DNA of 64,000 bases from Paludibacteraceae bacterium (GTDB taxonomy: Bacteria; Bacteroidota; Bacteroidia; Bacteroidales; Paludibacteraceae): assembly GCA_017630395.1 (NCBI GenBank), contig JAGBVI010000005.1:62001-126000 (forward strand), given 5' to 3'. The position numbers and the translations under genes are program-made. Positions 47,007 to 53,952 of the stretch are shown in pieces. Position 1 is the first letter of the stretch; every line of letters starts with the position of its first letter. The notes under the pieces were generated by a model. The model did not search any database. It was not told the DNA's origin and worked only from the letters and a program-made list of their open reading frames with translations.

Positions 47007-47810
47007 ATGAAATCATTTAGAGTAATATTAATTGCATTTATCATTATTATCGGGACAATTACATTCTGCAAGTTTTTTGTAGGTGTCGAACGAATAGACG
47101 CCGGCTGTGTAGGTATAAAAGTAAACCTTGTTGGAGACAATCGTGGCGTCGACGACATAACTGAAGTTACCGGTTGGGTATTTTACCTTCCTTTATTTAC
47201 TCAAATCCACGAATTCCCCACTTTTACACAAGTAAAAGATTATACTCCATTCTACGTGAATGCAAAAGATGGATCTGAGTTTACTGTTGATCCTACATTT
47301 TCTTATTATGTTAACAGAGAATTGGTACCTCAAATGTTTCGCCAATATCGAAGAAGTTTAGGGGAACTGGAAAATGGCTACATTAGAAATGTAATTATGG
47401 ATAGCTATCGAATTGTAGCAAACCAATTCCCTTCTGATTCCCTAATTAGTAATAGACAAGAATTTGAATTGGCTGTTCAGAAAATGCTTATCGACGAATT
47501 AAGTGACGAAGGTTTCATTTTTCAACAACTAACTTCTAATATTACAGCTCCTCAATCACTTAAAGATGCTATTGATGCTAAAAACAGAACAACTCAAGAA
47601 GCTTACCAAGCAGAAAATAAATTACGCCAAGCAGAAGCGGAAGCTAAGGCGAAAATTATTGCTGCAGAGGCTGAGAAAAAAGTTAATGAGTTAAAGTCAT
47701 CTGCATTAACTCCTCTCATTATACAGCAAATGTACATTGAAAAGTGGGATGGAAAACTTCCTCAATATGGAGAAGTTCCAAAGTTATTTAGAGATGTAAG
47801 CAATAAGTAA
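47007..47810 (+). CDS. SPFH/prohibitin-family membrane protein
   Basis: The 267-residue protein has one N-terminal membrane helix (about 5-24), then a Band 7/SPFH domain starting with VGVERIDAGCVGIKVN. The LPLFTQIHEFPTFTQV and DGSEFTVDPTFSYYVN strands are typical of prohibitins. Residues about 190-235 form an Ala/Glu-rich coiled coil (AENKLRQAEAEAKAKIIAAEA), followed by a short helix and tail. Such proteins form large rings or microdomain scaffolds on the membrane and often control proteases. It is cotranscribed with the upstream small membrane protein and followed by a strong terminator. Confidence 0.9.
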   Translation: MKSFRVILIAFIIIIGTITFCKFFVGVERIDAGCVGIKVNLVGDNRGVDDITEVTGWVFYLPLFTQIHEFPTFTQVKDYTPFYVNAKDGSEFTVDPTFSYYVNRELVPQMFRQYRRSLGELENGYIRNVIMDSYRIVANQFPSDSLISNRQEFELAVQKMLIDELSDEGFIFQQLTSNITAPQSLKDAIDAKNRTTQEAYQAENKLRQAEAEAKAKIIAAEAEKKVNELKSSALTPLIIQQMYIEKWDGKLPQYGEVPKLFRDVSNK

Positions 47811-47848
47811 AATTAAAATATATGTTCTACATAACTATATTTTGAGTA

Positions 47849-47895
47849 AAAGAGGATGTCTCAAAATTCAATTTTTGATACATCCTCTTTGTTTT
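47849..47895 (+). terminator. Rho-independent terminator of the SPFH operon
   Basis: AAAGAGGATGT (47849-47859) pairs with ACATCCTCTTT (47880-47890). A second helix (TCAAAA with TTTTGA) sits inside after one mismatch, and GTTTT follows. Member of the GAGGGTGTNTC terminator family. Confidence 0.85.
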
Positions 47896-48034
47896 AAAAC
47901 GATTTAATAAAGAATTTCAATATAAAACACTGATAAACAAAAGAATACACCTCATCTCGATTATAGTTATACATATAAAAAATTTTTGTTAAGAAAAAAG
48001 AGTTTTAACCTATACTAATCAAGAAATAATTAAT

Positions 48035-48042
48035 TATATTTG
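48035..48042 (+). promoter_or_regulatory. Bacteroidota -7 box, 250 bases before the Mur-ligase gene
   Basis: TATATTTG matches TAnnTTTG. No TTTG lies at the right spacing upstream. Transcription would start near 48049. Confidence 0.5.
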
Positions 48043-48048
48043 CAATAG

Positions 48049-48177
48049 AGTAGTAAAAAAACATAGTGCAATGTAAGAAAGTGTTTAAATTAGTCTTTAG
48101 ATTATTTGAGAAAAAAAGCCGAACTATGACGCTTTAATCAAAAATCCAAAAGAGCCGATAGTTCGTATATTTTTTAA
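48049..48177 (+). ncRNA. Candidate small RNA or structured leader
   Basis: Between the -7 box at 48035 and the Mur-ligase ATG there are about 240 noncoding bases. CGAACTAT (48120-48127) and ATAGTTCG (48158-48165) form an 8-bp perfect stem with further partial pairing inside, followed by TATATTTTTT. That is a terminator-like end to a transcript of about 125 bases. It may be a free small RNA or an attenuated leader. I know no family for it. Confidence 0.35.
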
Positions 48178-48288
48178 ACAATTTAAGTAGAATAAAAGCA
48201 AATAGAACACAAATCATAATAAACACAACTATAACAAGTTTGTTTTTTTTTATGAGAAATCGAAGTTTAATCAAAAAATAATTTCGTT

Positions 48289-49659
48289 ATGGTGACATTT
48301 TCAGAGTACAATCATTTTTTCTTTATAGGAATAGCGGGAACAGGAATGAGCGCAATTGCTCAATATCTGAGAGGTATTGGCAAAAATGTTTCAGGAAGCG
48401 ACCGACTATTTACCGGCGAAAAAATGACCATTCAAACACAATTTGAAGACTTAGGTATAAAATGTTACAACCAAGATGGAAGCGGTATTGACAGAACTAT
48501 TGATGTTATCGTAATTTCTACAGCCATAGAAGATACCAATTTAGAACTTATCAAAGCAAAATCATTAAATATAAAAGTCATCAAACGTTCAAATCTATTA
48601 GCCTCAATATCAAAAACAAAAAGGACTATCGCAGTTGGAGGAACATCAGGAAAATCAACTACAACTGCTATGATTTTCCATATACTAAATCAATGTGGAA
48701 AGTCTCCATCCTTAATGAGTGGAGCCGGGTTGACAGCGCTTCAAAAACAAGGACTAATTGGGAATTCATACAATGGTAAAAGTGAATGGTTGGTTATTGA
48801 AGCCGACGAATCTGATGGTTCAATTGTAAATTACACATCAGAAATTGCACTCTTGCTAAATATGGATAGAGACCATAAGGAATTTTCTGAATTAATTCAA
48901 CTATTTGAAACATTCAGAGCAAACACAACTCACACTTTTATTGTCAACCAAAGTCATCCAATGAGCAAAAAATTATCCATAAACCCGGAAGATGACTTCG
49001 GAGTGGATAATCCTGAAGTAGGATTCAACGGAACTGAGTTTTCACAAAACGGCTTCACAATACGTTTTAAATGCAATGATAACCTCGTAAATCTATCTGC
49101 GATAGGAAAACATAACATGGAGAATGCTTTGGCAGCAATAGCCGCTTGCCATGCTACCGGAATTGAGATTTCTGACGCAGCAAGAGCATTGTCAACCTAC
49201 GAAGGTATATACAGGCGAACTCAAATTGTAGGAAAAAGTGACAACAAAATTGTCATAGATGACTTTGCTCATAATCCTGCAGAAGTGGTATGTGCCATTA
49301 GATCTTGTCAAAATATTGGGAAAAGAGTAATAGCATGGTTCCAACCGCATGGTTATGGACCTCTAAAGTTTATGCATAAAGAATTAATTCATGAAGTATT
49401 AAATGTATTAAGACCCAATGACTTATTCATCTTATCTGATGTTTATTATGCAGGAGGAACTGTAAATAAAGAGATTACAGCAGAAATGGTCGCCAACGAA
49501 CTAAGACGTTTTACCTCAAACGCACTCTATTTTGCGAATAAAGAAGATATAATTCCTTATTTAGATAAAAATAGTAAGAATGGTGACGTAATCTTAACAA
49601 TGGGGGCTAGAGACCCTTATTTGCCTCAATTTGCTCAAAAAATTTTAGATGCAATATGA
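48289..49659 (+). CDS. Mur ligase family protein (MurC/Mpl-like)
   Basis: The 456-residue protein has the three Mur-ligase domains. The N-terminal Rossmann domain shows FIGIAGTGMSAIAQYL (12-27), as in MurC and Mpl. The ATP loop GGTSGKSTTT is at 117-126. EADESDGS and LLNMDRDHKE follow in the central domain, and the C-terminal domain has DDFAHNPAE near 324-332 with GARDPYLPQFA at the end. MurC adds L-Ala to UDP-MurNAc, and Mpl recycles tripeptide onto it. Here the usual HHPTE/HHPTA motif reads AHNPAE, so the amino-acid or peptide substrate may differ. It stands alone, not in a division/cell-wall cluster, so it is probably a paralogue of the housekeeping MurC. Confidence 0.85.
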   Translation: MVTFSEYNHFFFIGIAGTGMSAIAQYLRGIGKNVSGSDRLFTGEKMTIQTQFEDLGIKCYNQDGSGIDRTIDVIVISTAIEDTNLELIKAKSLNIKVIKRSNLLASISKTKRTIAVGGTSGKSTTTAMIFHILNQCGKSPSLMSGAGLTALQKQGLIGNSYNGKSEWLVIEADESDGSIVNYTSEIALLLNMDRDHKEFSELIQLFETFRANTTHTFIVNQSHPMSKKLSINPEDDFGVDNPEVGFNGTEFSQNGFTIRFKCNDNLVNLSAIGKHNMENALAAIAACHATGIEISDAARALSTYEGIYRRTQIVGKSDNKIVIDDFAHNPAEVVCAIRSCQNIGKRVIAWFQPHGYGPLKFMHKELIHEVLNVLRPNDLFILSDVYYAGGTVNKEITAEMVANELRRFTSNALYFANKEDIIPYLDKNSKNGDVILTMGARDPYLPQFAQKILDAI

Positions 49660-49674
49660 TTTAACAAACGATAT

Positions 49675-49698
49675 AGAACTATTACAAAAAATAGTTCT
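49675..49698 (+). other. Hairpin after the Mur-ligase stop
   Basis: AGAACTATT and AATAGTTCT form a perfect 9-bp stem around ACAAAA, 15 bases after the stop codon. It is a secondary structure ahead of the terminator at 49739. Confidence 0.45.
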
Positions 49699-49738
49699 AA
49701 TCATAAAGAGACAATCTACTCCCTTCTATATGAAGAAA

Positions 49739-49768
49739 AAAGAGGTCGAAATAATCTCAACCTCTTTT
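49739..49768 (+). terminator. Terminator after the Mur-ligase gene
   Basis: AAAGAGGT (49739-49746) pairs with ACCTCTTT (49760-49767) and is followed by TTG. It lies between the Mur-ligase gene and repeat copy 2. Confidence 0.6.
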
Positions 49769-49775
49769 GACTATA

Positions 49776-49961
49776 CAAATTTTATAAAAAAAAATACTTT
49801 AAAGTTTCACTCTCTTATTTTCGGCATCTTTGAGATTGTTTTTAATCTATTTTTATTATTCTTTGTTAACAATAGTCTACTATTAACTAAAAAAAAATAA
49901 TAAAAATAATCTTAAAAATCTCTCTCAAATATACTCGAAATAAAATTTAAACAACTTCTTA
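49776..49961 (-). repeat. MITE-like repeat, copy 2 (inverted relative to copy 1)
   Basis: Read on the minus strand from 49961, it follows copy 1 (46399-46603) closely: GAAGTTGTTTAAATTTTATT, then TCGAG, TTTGAGAGAGA, TTTTTAA, and later CAATCTCAAAGAT. The distal terminal repeat is degraded. The two copies flank the small membrane/SPFH/Mur-ligase block in opposite orientation. Confidence 0.7.
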
Positions 49962-49977
49962 GAATTACCAATCATTA

Positions 49978-51291
49978 TTATTTCATCTTCAAGCGTTGAC
50001 CAATATAGATTCGGTCAGACTTCAGATTGTTCCATTTTTTTATTGTTGCAACAGAAACTTTTCTTCTTTTTGCAATACCAGATAGAGTATCTCCTTTTTT
50101 TACAACATAAACACCTTTACCAATAGCACCTTTTCCTGCTCGATAATAAGGGTCTCCCTGAGCCGGAATCACCACTACCCTATTCACATTAAAAGAGTCT
50201 GCCTTATGCTTTAATATAGAATCCTTTAAGGTAATAAAACCATCAACATGACCTTGAGGCAAACAAAGAGAATACGGAGTACCATTACCAGGAATAATGT
50301 CTTTACGATACTGAGGATTTAAACTCTGCAAAACAGAAAGATCAACACCTAATACTTCTGCCACTTGCGACAAGTGCAAACGTTCATTTAACATAACTGT
50401 ATCACAAACCATTGGCATTTCAATTTTTGCTGGACAAATACCATGTTCTTTGTAATAAGTCATCGCATAAGTTGCTCCAATAAAAGCAGGAACATACCCT
50501 CTTGTTTCACGCGGAAGATAAGGATAAATTGCCCAATAATCCCTCTTACCACCTGCACGTCTAATCGCTTTATTAACATTTCCCGGTCCACAATTATAAG
50601 CAGCAATAACCAAAGACCAATCATTATATATGTTATGTAAGTCTCTAAGATAACGAACAGCTGCATTCGTAGCTTTAATTGGATCACGACGTTCATCAAT
50701 TAAACTATTTCCAACCAGACCATATACCTTACCTGTTCCATACATAAATTGCCACAAACCAGAAGCTCCAGCTACTGAGTATGCCTTGGGGTTAAGAGCA
50801 GATTCGATAACCGGAAGATATTTCAACTCTATCGGTAATCCAGCCGCATCCAAAGCCTGCTCAAAAATAGGAAAATAGTAAGCTCCAACACCCAACATAT
50901 ACTCCATCTGCTTTCGCTTTTTTACGGTATATAACTCAATATAACTCTTAACGATTGGGTTATAAACCAACTCCATAATAGCAGGAATTTTTTGCAACCT
51001 TTCCATATATTGAGTATCTGACAGCACAGGTAATATAGAGTCCGAAACACAATCAGAAGGTAGTACAGAAGAATGAAAAACACTTAACAATCCATCCAAA
51101 TTTTTACCAAAAGTGATCGGCATACCATCACCATCTAAAGAATCTTTATTCAAAACAAAATCTGTCGAATCCGATACGACCTCAATAGAATCAGATTCAG
51201 TATCATCATTCGAGTCATCTTGAGCCATTAAACAAATTGGTAAACAAACAAAAAACGCAATCAAAAAATAACGAAATTTGACAAACATCAT
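49978..51291 (-). CDS. Membrane-bound lytic transglycosylase with LysM domain (MltD-like)
   Basis: A Sec signal peptide (FVKFRYFLIAFFVCLPI, cleavage near LMAQ) is followed by an acidic linker (about 25-60). The family 1 transglycosylase domain spans about 145-290. Its catalytic Glu is in YLPVIESALNP (about residue 163), and GASGLWQFM, AAYNCGPGNVNKA and YLPRETRGYVPAF follow. A single LysM peptidoglycan-binding domain (about 393-437, YVVKKGDTLSGIAKR) closes the protein. It should cut glycan strands in the periplasm, forming anhydro-MurNAc. The ATG at 51291 overlaps the DUF5683 stop by one base (TGATG); a GTG and a second ATG are next to it. It is the last gene of the parAB operon. Confidence 0.93.
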   Translation of the reverse strand: MMFVKFRYFLIAFFVCLPICLMAQDDSNDDTESDSIEVVSDSTDFVLNKDSLDGDGMPITFGKNLDGLLSVFHSSVLPSDCVSDSILPVLSDTQYMERLQKIPAIMELVYNPIVKSYIELYTVKKRKQMEYMLGVGAYYFPIFEQALDAAGLPIELKYLPVIESALNPKAYSVAGASGLWQFMYGTGKVYGLVGNSLIDERRDPIKATNAAVRYLRDLHNIYNDWSLVIAAYNCGPGNVNKAIRRAGGKRDYWAIYPYLPRETRGYVPAFIGATYAMTYYKEHGICPAKIEMPMVCDTVMLNERLHLSQVAEVLGVDLSVLQSLNPQYRKDIIPGNGTPYSLCLPQGHVDGFITLKDSILKHKADSFNVNRVVVIPAQGDPYYRAGKGAIGKGVYVVKKGDTLSGIAKRRKVSVATIKKWNNLKSDRIYIGQRLKMK

Positions 51292-52022
51292 CACTTAAAT
51301 TTTAAACAACATTGAACACCAACCGAAGGACGGTAACTAGATATTGAATAATTTTCGATTACCGGTTCCACTCGAAAAGAGAGGTCATTAGAGACCTCAA
51401 AATCATACAAATGAGCATCAACAAATGCATCGATTACACTCACAACATATAAAGCAACACTTCCAAAAATACTTAAATCACGAGTACGTCTAAAACCAGT
51501 AGTTTTCGTTTTTAGAGAATTTGTCAATTTTTGCTTCTCTTCGGGAGTTCCTTTGTAGTTAGGAGATAAATCTAAATAACTATTAGTGGTAGGGTCATCA
51601 TCAGAAATATCGAAATAAGCATTTCGATAATCATTATACATACGTCCATTCCAACTAATTAGATAGGTAAAGACTAATACCCCTCCATAAACGATAGGAA
51701 GTTTCCAATAACTCCTATTATATATCTGACCTAAACCCGGGCAAACAATAGCATACCATGTAGCCTTCTGCGGATTAGGCAAAAAAGGTTCTTTTATACT
51801 TAAACGTTTCTCTCTTCTGCTTAAAGATAGATTATTTCCAGTCGATTCCATAGCTGGCTCATCGACAATCAAGAGTGTATCAAATTCTGCATTCACAATC
51901 TCTTCTTGCAAATCATTCTCCACAGATAAAGAGTCCACCGTTTCCAATTTAGAAGCATAACTTCCTAAAGAAAAGGCAAAAAAAACGAACAACAATACTA
52001 TTTTCAAATCCCTTAGTAACAC
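51291..52022 (-). CDS. DUF5683 domain protein
   Basis: The GTG at 52022 is chosen because it follows the parB stop by four bases and begins a signal-like segment (LLRDLKIVLLFVFFAFSL, cleavage near SYA); a TTG upstream would overlap parB by 32 bases. The 243-residue protein has the DUF5683 core. NPQKATWYAIVCPGLGQIYN is followed by WKLPIVYGGVLVFTYLISW and YNDYRNAY, then a second hydrophobic segment (about 175-190) with SVIDAFVDAHLYDFEVS. The family is Bacteroidota-specific and membrane associated, its function unknown. Its regular position between parB and a lytic transglycosylase suggests a cell-envelope role tied to growth or division (inference). Confidence 0.85.
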   Translation of the reverse strand: MLLRDLKIVLLFVFFAFSLGSYASKLETVDSLSVENDLQEEIVNAEFDTLLIVDEPAMESTGNNLSLSRREKRLSIKEPFLPNPQKATWYAIVCPGLGQIYNRSYWKLPIVYGGVLVFTYLISWNGRMYNDYRNAYFDISDDDPTTNSYLDLSPNYKGTPEEKQKLTNSLKTKTTGFRRTRDLSIFGSVALYVVSVIDAFVDAHLYDFEVSNDLSFRVEPVIENYSISSYRPSVGVQCCLKFK

Positions 52023-52026
52023 GAAA

Positions 52027-52908
52027 TCAGTGATTTTGAATAGAATCAAAAAATTCAAGAATTTTCAAAAACTCATCATCATTCTTAAATGATATAGTAA
52101 TCTTTCCCTTTCCTTTAGCATCACAAGAAAGGTCAACTTTCGACGAAAACAAATCAGACAACCTCGACTTCAATTCTGAATACTCCTCTTTCAAATCAAG
52201 TTGAGAACTCTTCGCCTTTGGCTTTTTCTCCACGCCCAAATTACGCACCAGTTCTTCTACTTTACGGACAGACAAACCCTCAGCTAAAATTTGAGAAAAG
52301 ATATTTAATTGAGCAACAGGATCTTCCACACTAACCAAAGCACGAGCATGCCCCATATCAATTTTCTTATCTTTCAATGCCATTTGAATATCAGCAGGAA
52401 GACGCAACAAACGCAAATAATTGGTAACAGTAGCTCTTTTTTTTCCAATACGTTCACTCAATTGTTCTTGCGTATAATTACATTTTTCCATCAAATTTTG
52501 ACAAGAAAGAGCAATTTCTATAGCATTCAAATCCTCACGTTGGATGTTTTCGACCAAGGCCATCTCCATCATCAAATCATCATTTACCTCGCGTACATAA
52601 GCAGGAATAGTTGTTTTTCCTGCCATTTTTGAAGCCCTAAATCGACGCTCTCCGGCAATAATCATATACTTGCCATTCTCCAATTTTTTCAACGAAATAG
52701 GCTGGATTACTCCAACTTGACGAATAGACTCTGCCAACTCTTCCAAAGACTCTTCATCAAAATCCTTCCGTGGCTGATCCAAATTTGCTTCAATTTCAGC
52801 GATAGAGATCTCATTAATAGAACTTGCTCCATCAACAATCATATCGTCACCACTAGAGATCAAAGCATTCACGCCTCTACCTAAGCCTCCAACTCTTTTT
52901 ACTGCCAT
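52027..52908 (-). CDS. parB: Chromosome partitioning protein ParB
   Basis: At 293 residues it fits chromosomal ParB/Spo0J. The N-terminal KRVGGLGRGVNALIS matches the start of the family. The ParB/Srx domain contains YMIIAGERRFRASKMAG, with the GERR CTP-binding motif. The helix-turn-helix domain includes LVENIQREDLNAIE and YTQEQLSERIGKKRATVTNY, and the C-terminal Lys-rich part (about 220-293) would dimerise. ParB loads on parS sites near the origin and works with ParA to segregate the chromosome. The parA stop lies eight bases before the parB ATG. I saw no perfect parS in the window. Confidence 0.96.
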   Translation of the reverse strand: MAVKRVGGLGRGVNALISSGDDMIVDGASSINEISIAEIEANLDQPRKDFDEESLEELAESIRQVGVIQPISLKKLENGKYMIIAGERRFRASKMAGKTTIPAYVREVNDDLMMEMALVENIQREDLNAIEIALSCQNLMEKCNYTQEQLSERIGKKRATVTNYLRLLRLPADIQMALKDKKIDMGHARALVSVEDPVAQLNIFSQILAEGLSVRKVEELVRNLGVEKKPKAKSSQLDLKEEYSELKSRLSDLFSSKVDLSCDAKGKGKITISFKNDDEFLKILEFFDSIQNH

Positions 52909-52916
52909 TTTGCTTC

Positions 52917-53693
52917 TTATTTATTTTCTAATTCATTTTTGTCCAAAAACTCTTTTGCCAATTGCATGTAACATAAAGCCCCTTTCGACTCTGCATCATA
53001 CATAACCACAGGCAATTGAAAACTTGGTGCCTCACTTAATTTAATATTTCGTTGGATTATCGTATCAAATACCATATCTCGGAAATTAGCACGAACATCC
53101 TCAACAACCTGATTATTTAAGCGGGTTCTTGAATCATACATTGTCAATAAAAATCCTTCAATTTCTAACGTTGGATTTAGTTTTGACTTCACCAACTTGA
53201 TTGTACTAAGAAGTTGAGCAATACCCTCCAACGCGTAATACTCACATTGAACAGGAATAATTGTAGAATCAGTTGCTGTCAACGCGTTCAAAGTAATTAA
53301 ACCCAACGAAGGAGAACAATCTATAAATATATAATCGAATTCATCACGAATTTGTTCCAATACATTCTTCATAAACATTTCGCGATTCTCCAATTGTACC
53401 ATTTCAACTTCAGCTCCAACCAAATTGACATGTGAAGGAATAATCTTCAAATTCTCCAAATCAGTATCACATATTGCGACATGTGGATCTATACTTCCCA
53501 CCAAACACTCATAAATTGTATTCTTCAAATGACGAACATCAATTCCTAAACCTGACGATGCGTTGGCTTGAGGGTCTGCATCTACAATTAGTACCTTCTT
53601 TTCCAACACAGCCAACGATGCTGCAAGATTCACAGTGGTGGTGGTCTTTCCTACTCCACCCTTCTGATTTGCTATAGATATAATCTTTCCCAT
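52917..53693 (-). CDS. parA: Chromosome partitioning ATPase ParA (Soj)
   Basis: The start is the ATG at 53693, giving 258 residues beginning MGKIISIANQKGGVGKTTTT. A longer frame exists, but the -7 box at 53718-53725 would start transcription inside it. The deviant Walker A is KGGVGKTTT, with the signature Lys of ParA/MinD proteins. Walker A' is LIVDADPQANASSGLG and Walker B is FDYIFIDCSPSLGLIT. It binds nonspecific DNA as an ATP dimer and is released by ParB. It is the first gene of the parA-parB-DUF5683-lytic transglycosylase operon. Confidence 0.96.
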   Translation of the reverse strand: MGKIISIANQKGGVGKTTTTVNLAASLAVLEKKVLIVDADPQANASSGLGIDVRHLKNTIYECLVGSIDPHVAICDTDLENLKIIPSHVNLVGAEVEMVQLENREMFMKNVLEQIRDEFDYIFIDCSPSLGLITLNALTATDSTIIPVQCEYYALEGIAQLLSTIKLVKSKLNPTLEIEGFLLTMYDSRTRLNNQVVEDVRANFRDMVFDTIIQRNIKLSEAPSFQLPVVMYDAESKGALCYMQLAKEFLDKNELENK

Positions 53694-53717
53694 AAAGACA
53701 TAATTTTTATCACTCCA

Positions 53718-53749
53718 CAAATATAGATAAAATTTTAATACCTACGAAA
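53718..53749 (-). promoter_or_regulatory. Promoter of the parAB operon
   Basis: On the minus strand TTTC (53746-53749), a 20-base spacer and TATATTTG (53718-53725) match the Bacteroidota promoter with one change in the -33 box. Transcription would start near 53711, 18 bases before the ATG at 53693. Confidence 0.65.
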
Positions 53750-53907
53750 AGCAACTCGACTTATATACTACTTTAACAAAAATAAAGTATTGACTACCAT
53801 AGAAATAGAAAGTTTTTAATAACTTTTCAACAATGTAATTTAAGTTGAATAAAACGATGTATTAAAAATTAATTATCAAAGAATGTAAATTGCAAAGCAC
53901 TTTTTAT

Positions 53908-53915
53908 TAAATTTG
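53908..53915 (+). promoter_or_regulatory. Bacteroidota -7 box for valS
   Basis: TAAATTTG followed by CAG, 37 bases before the valS ATG, is a perfect TAnnTTTG. The predicted transcription start is near 53922. No clear -33 TTTG is seen. Confidence 0.55.
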
Positions 53916-53952
53916 CAGTAAAATTTTATAAAAATCTATAACGCATTATTTA

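Noticed and set aside
49649..49900. 83-codon plus-strand frame overlapping the Mur-ligase end
   Set aside because: It overlaps the ligase stop, a terminator hairpin and repeat copy 2, and has low-complexity Lys/Leu/Phe composition.
50503..50518. parS-like TGTTTCACGCGGAAGA (13 of 16 matches to the parS consensus) inside the lytic transglycosylase gene
   Set aside because: It lies where the protein has the conserved PRETRG motif of the family, so the match is explained by coding constraint, and three palindrome positions are wrong.
52023..52058. TTG start for the DUF5683 gene overlapping parB by 32 bases
   Set aside because: The GTG at 52022 follows the parB stop by four bases and gives a better signal sequence.
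53694..53720. Upstream start adding nine residues to ParA
   Set aside because: It overlaps the predicted -7 box at 53718-53725; ParA proteins usually begin right at MGKIISIANQKGG.
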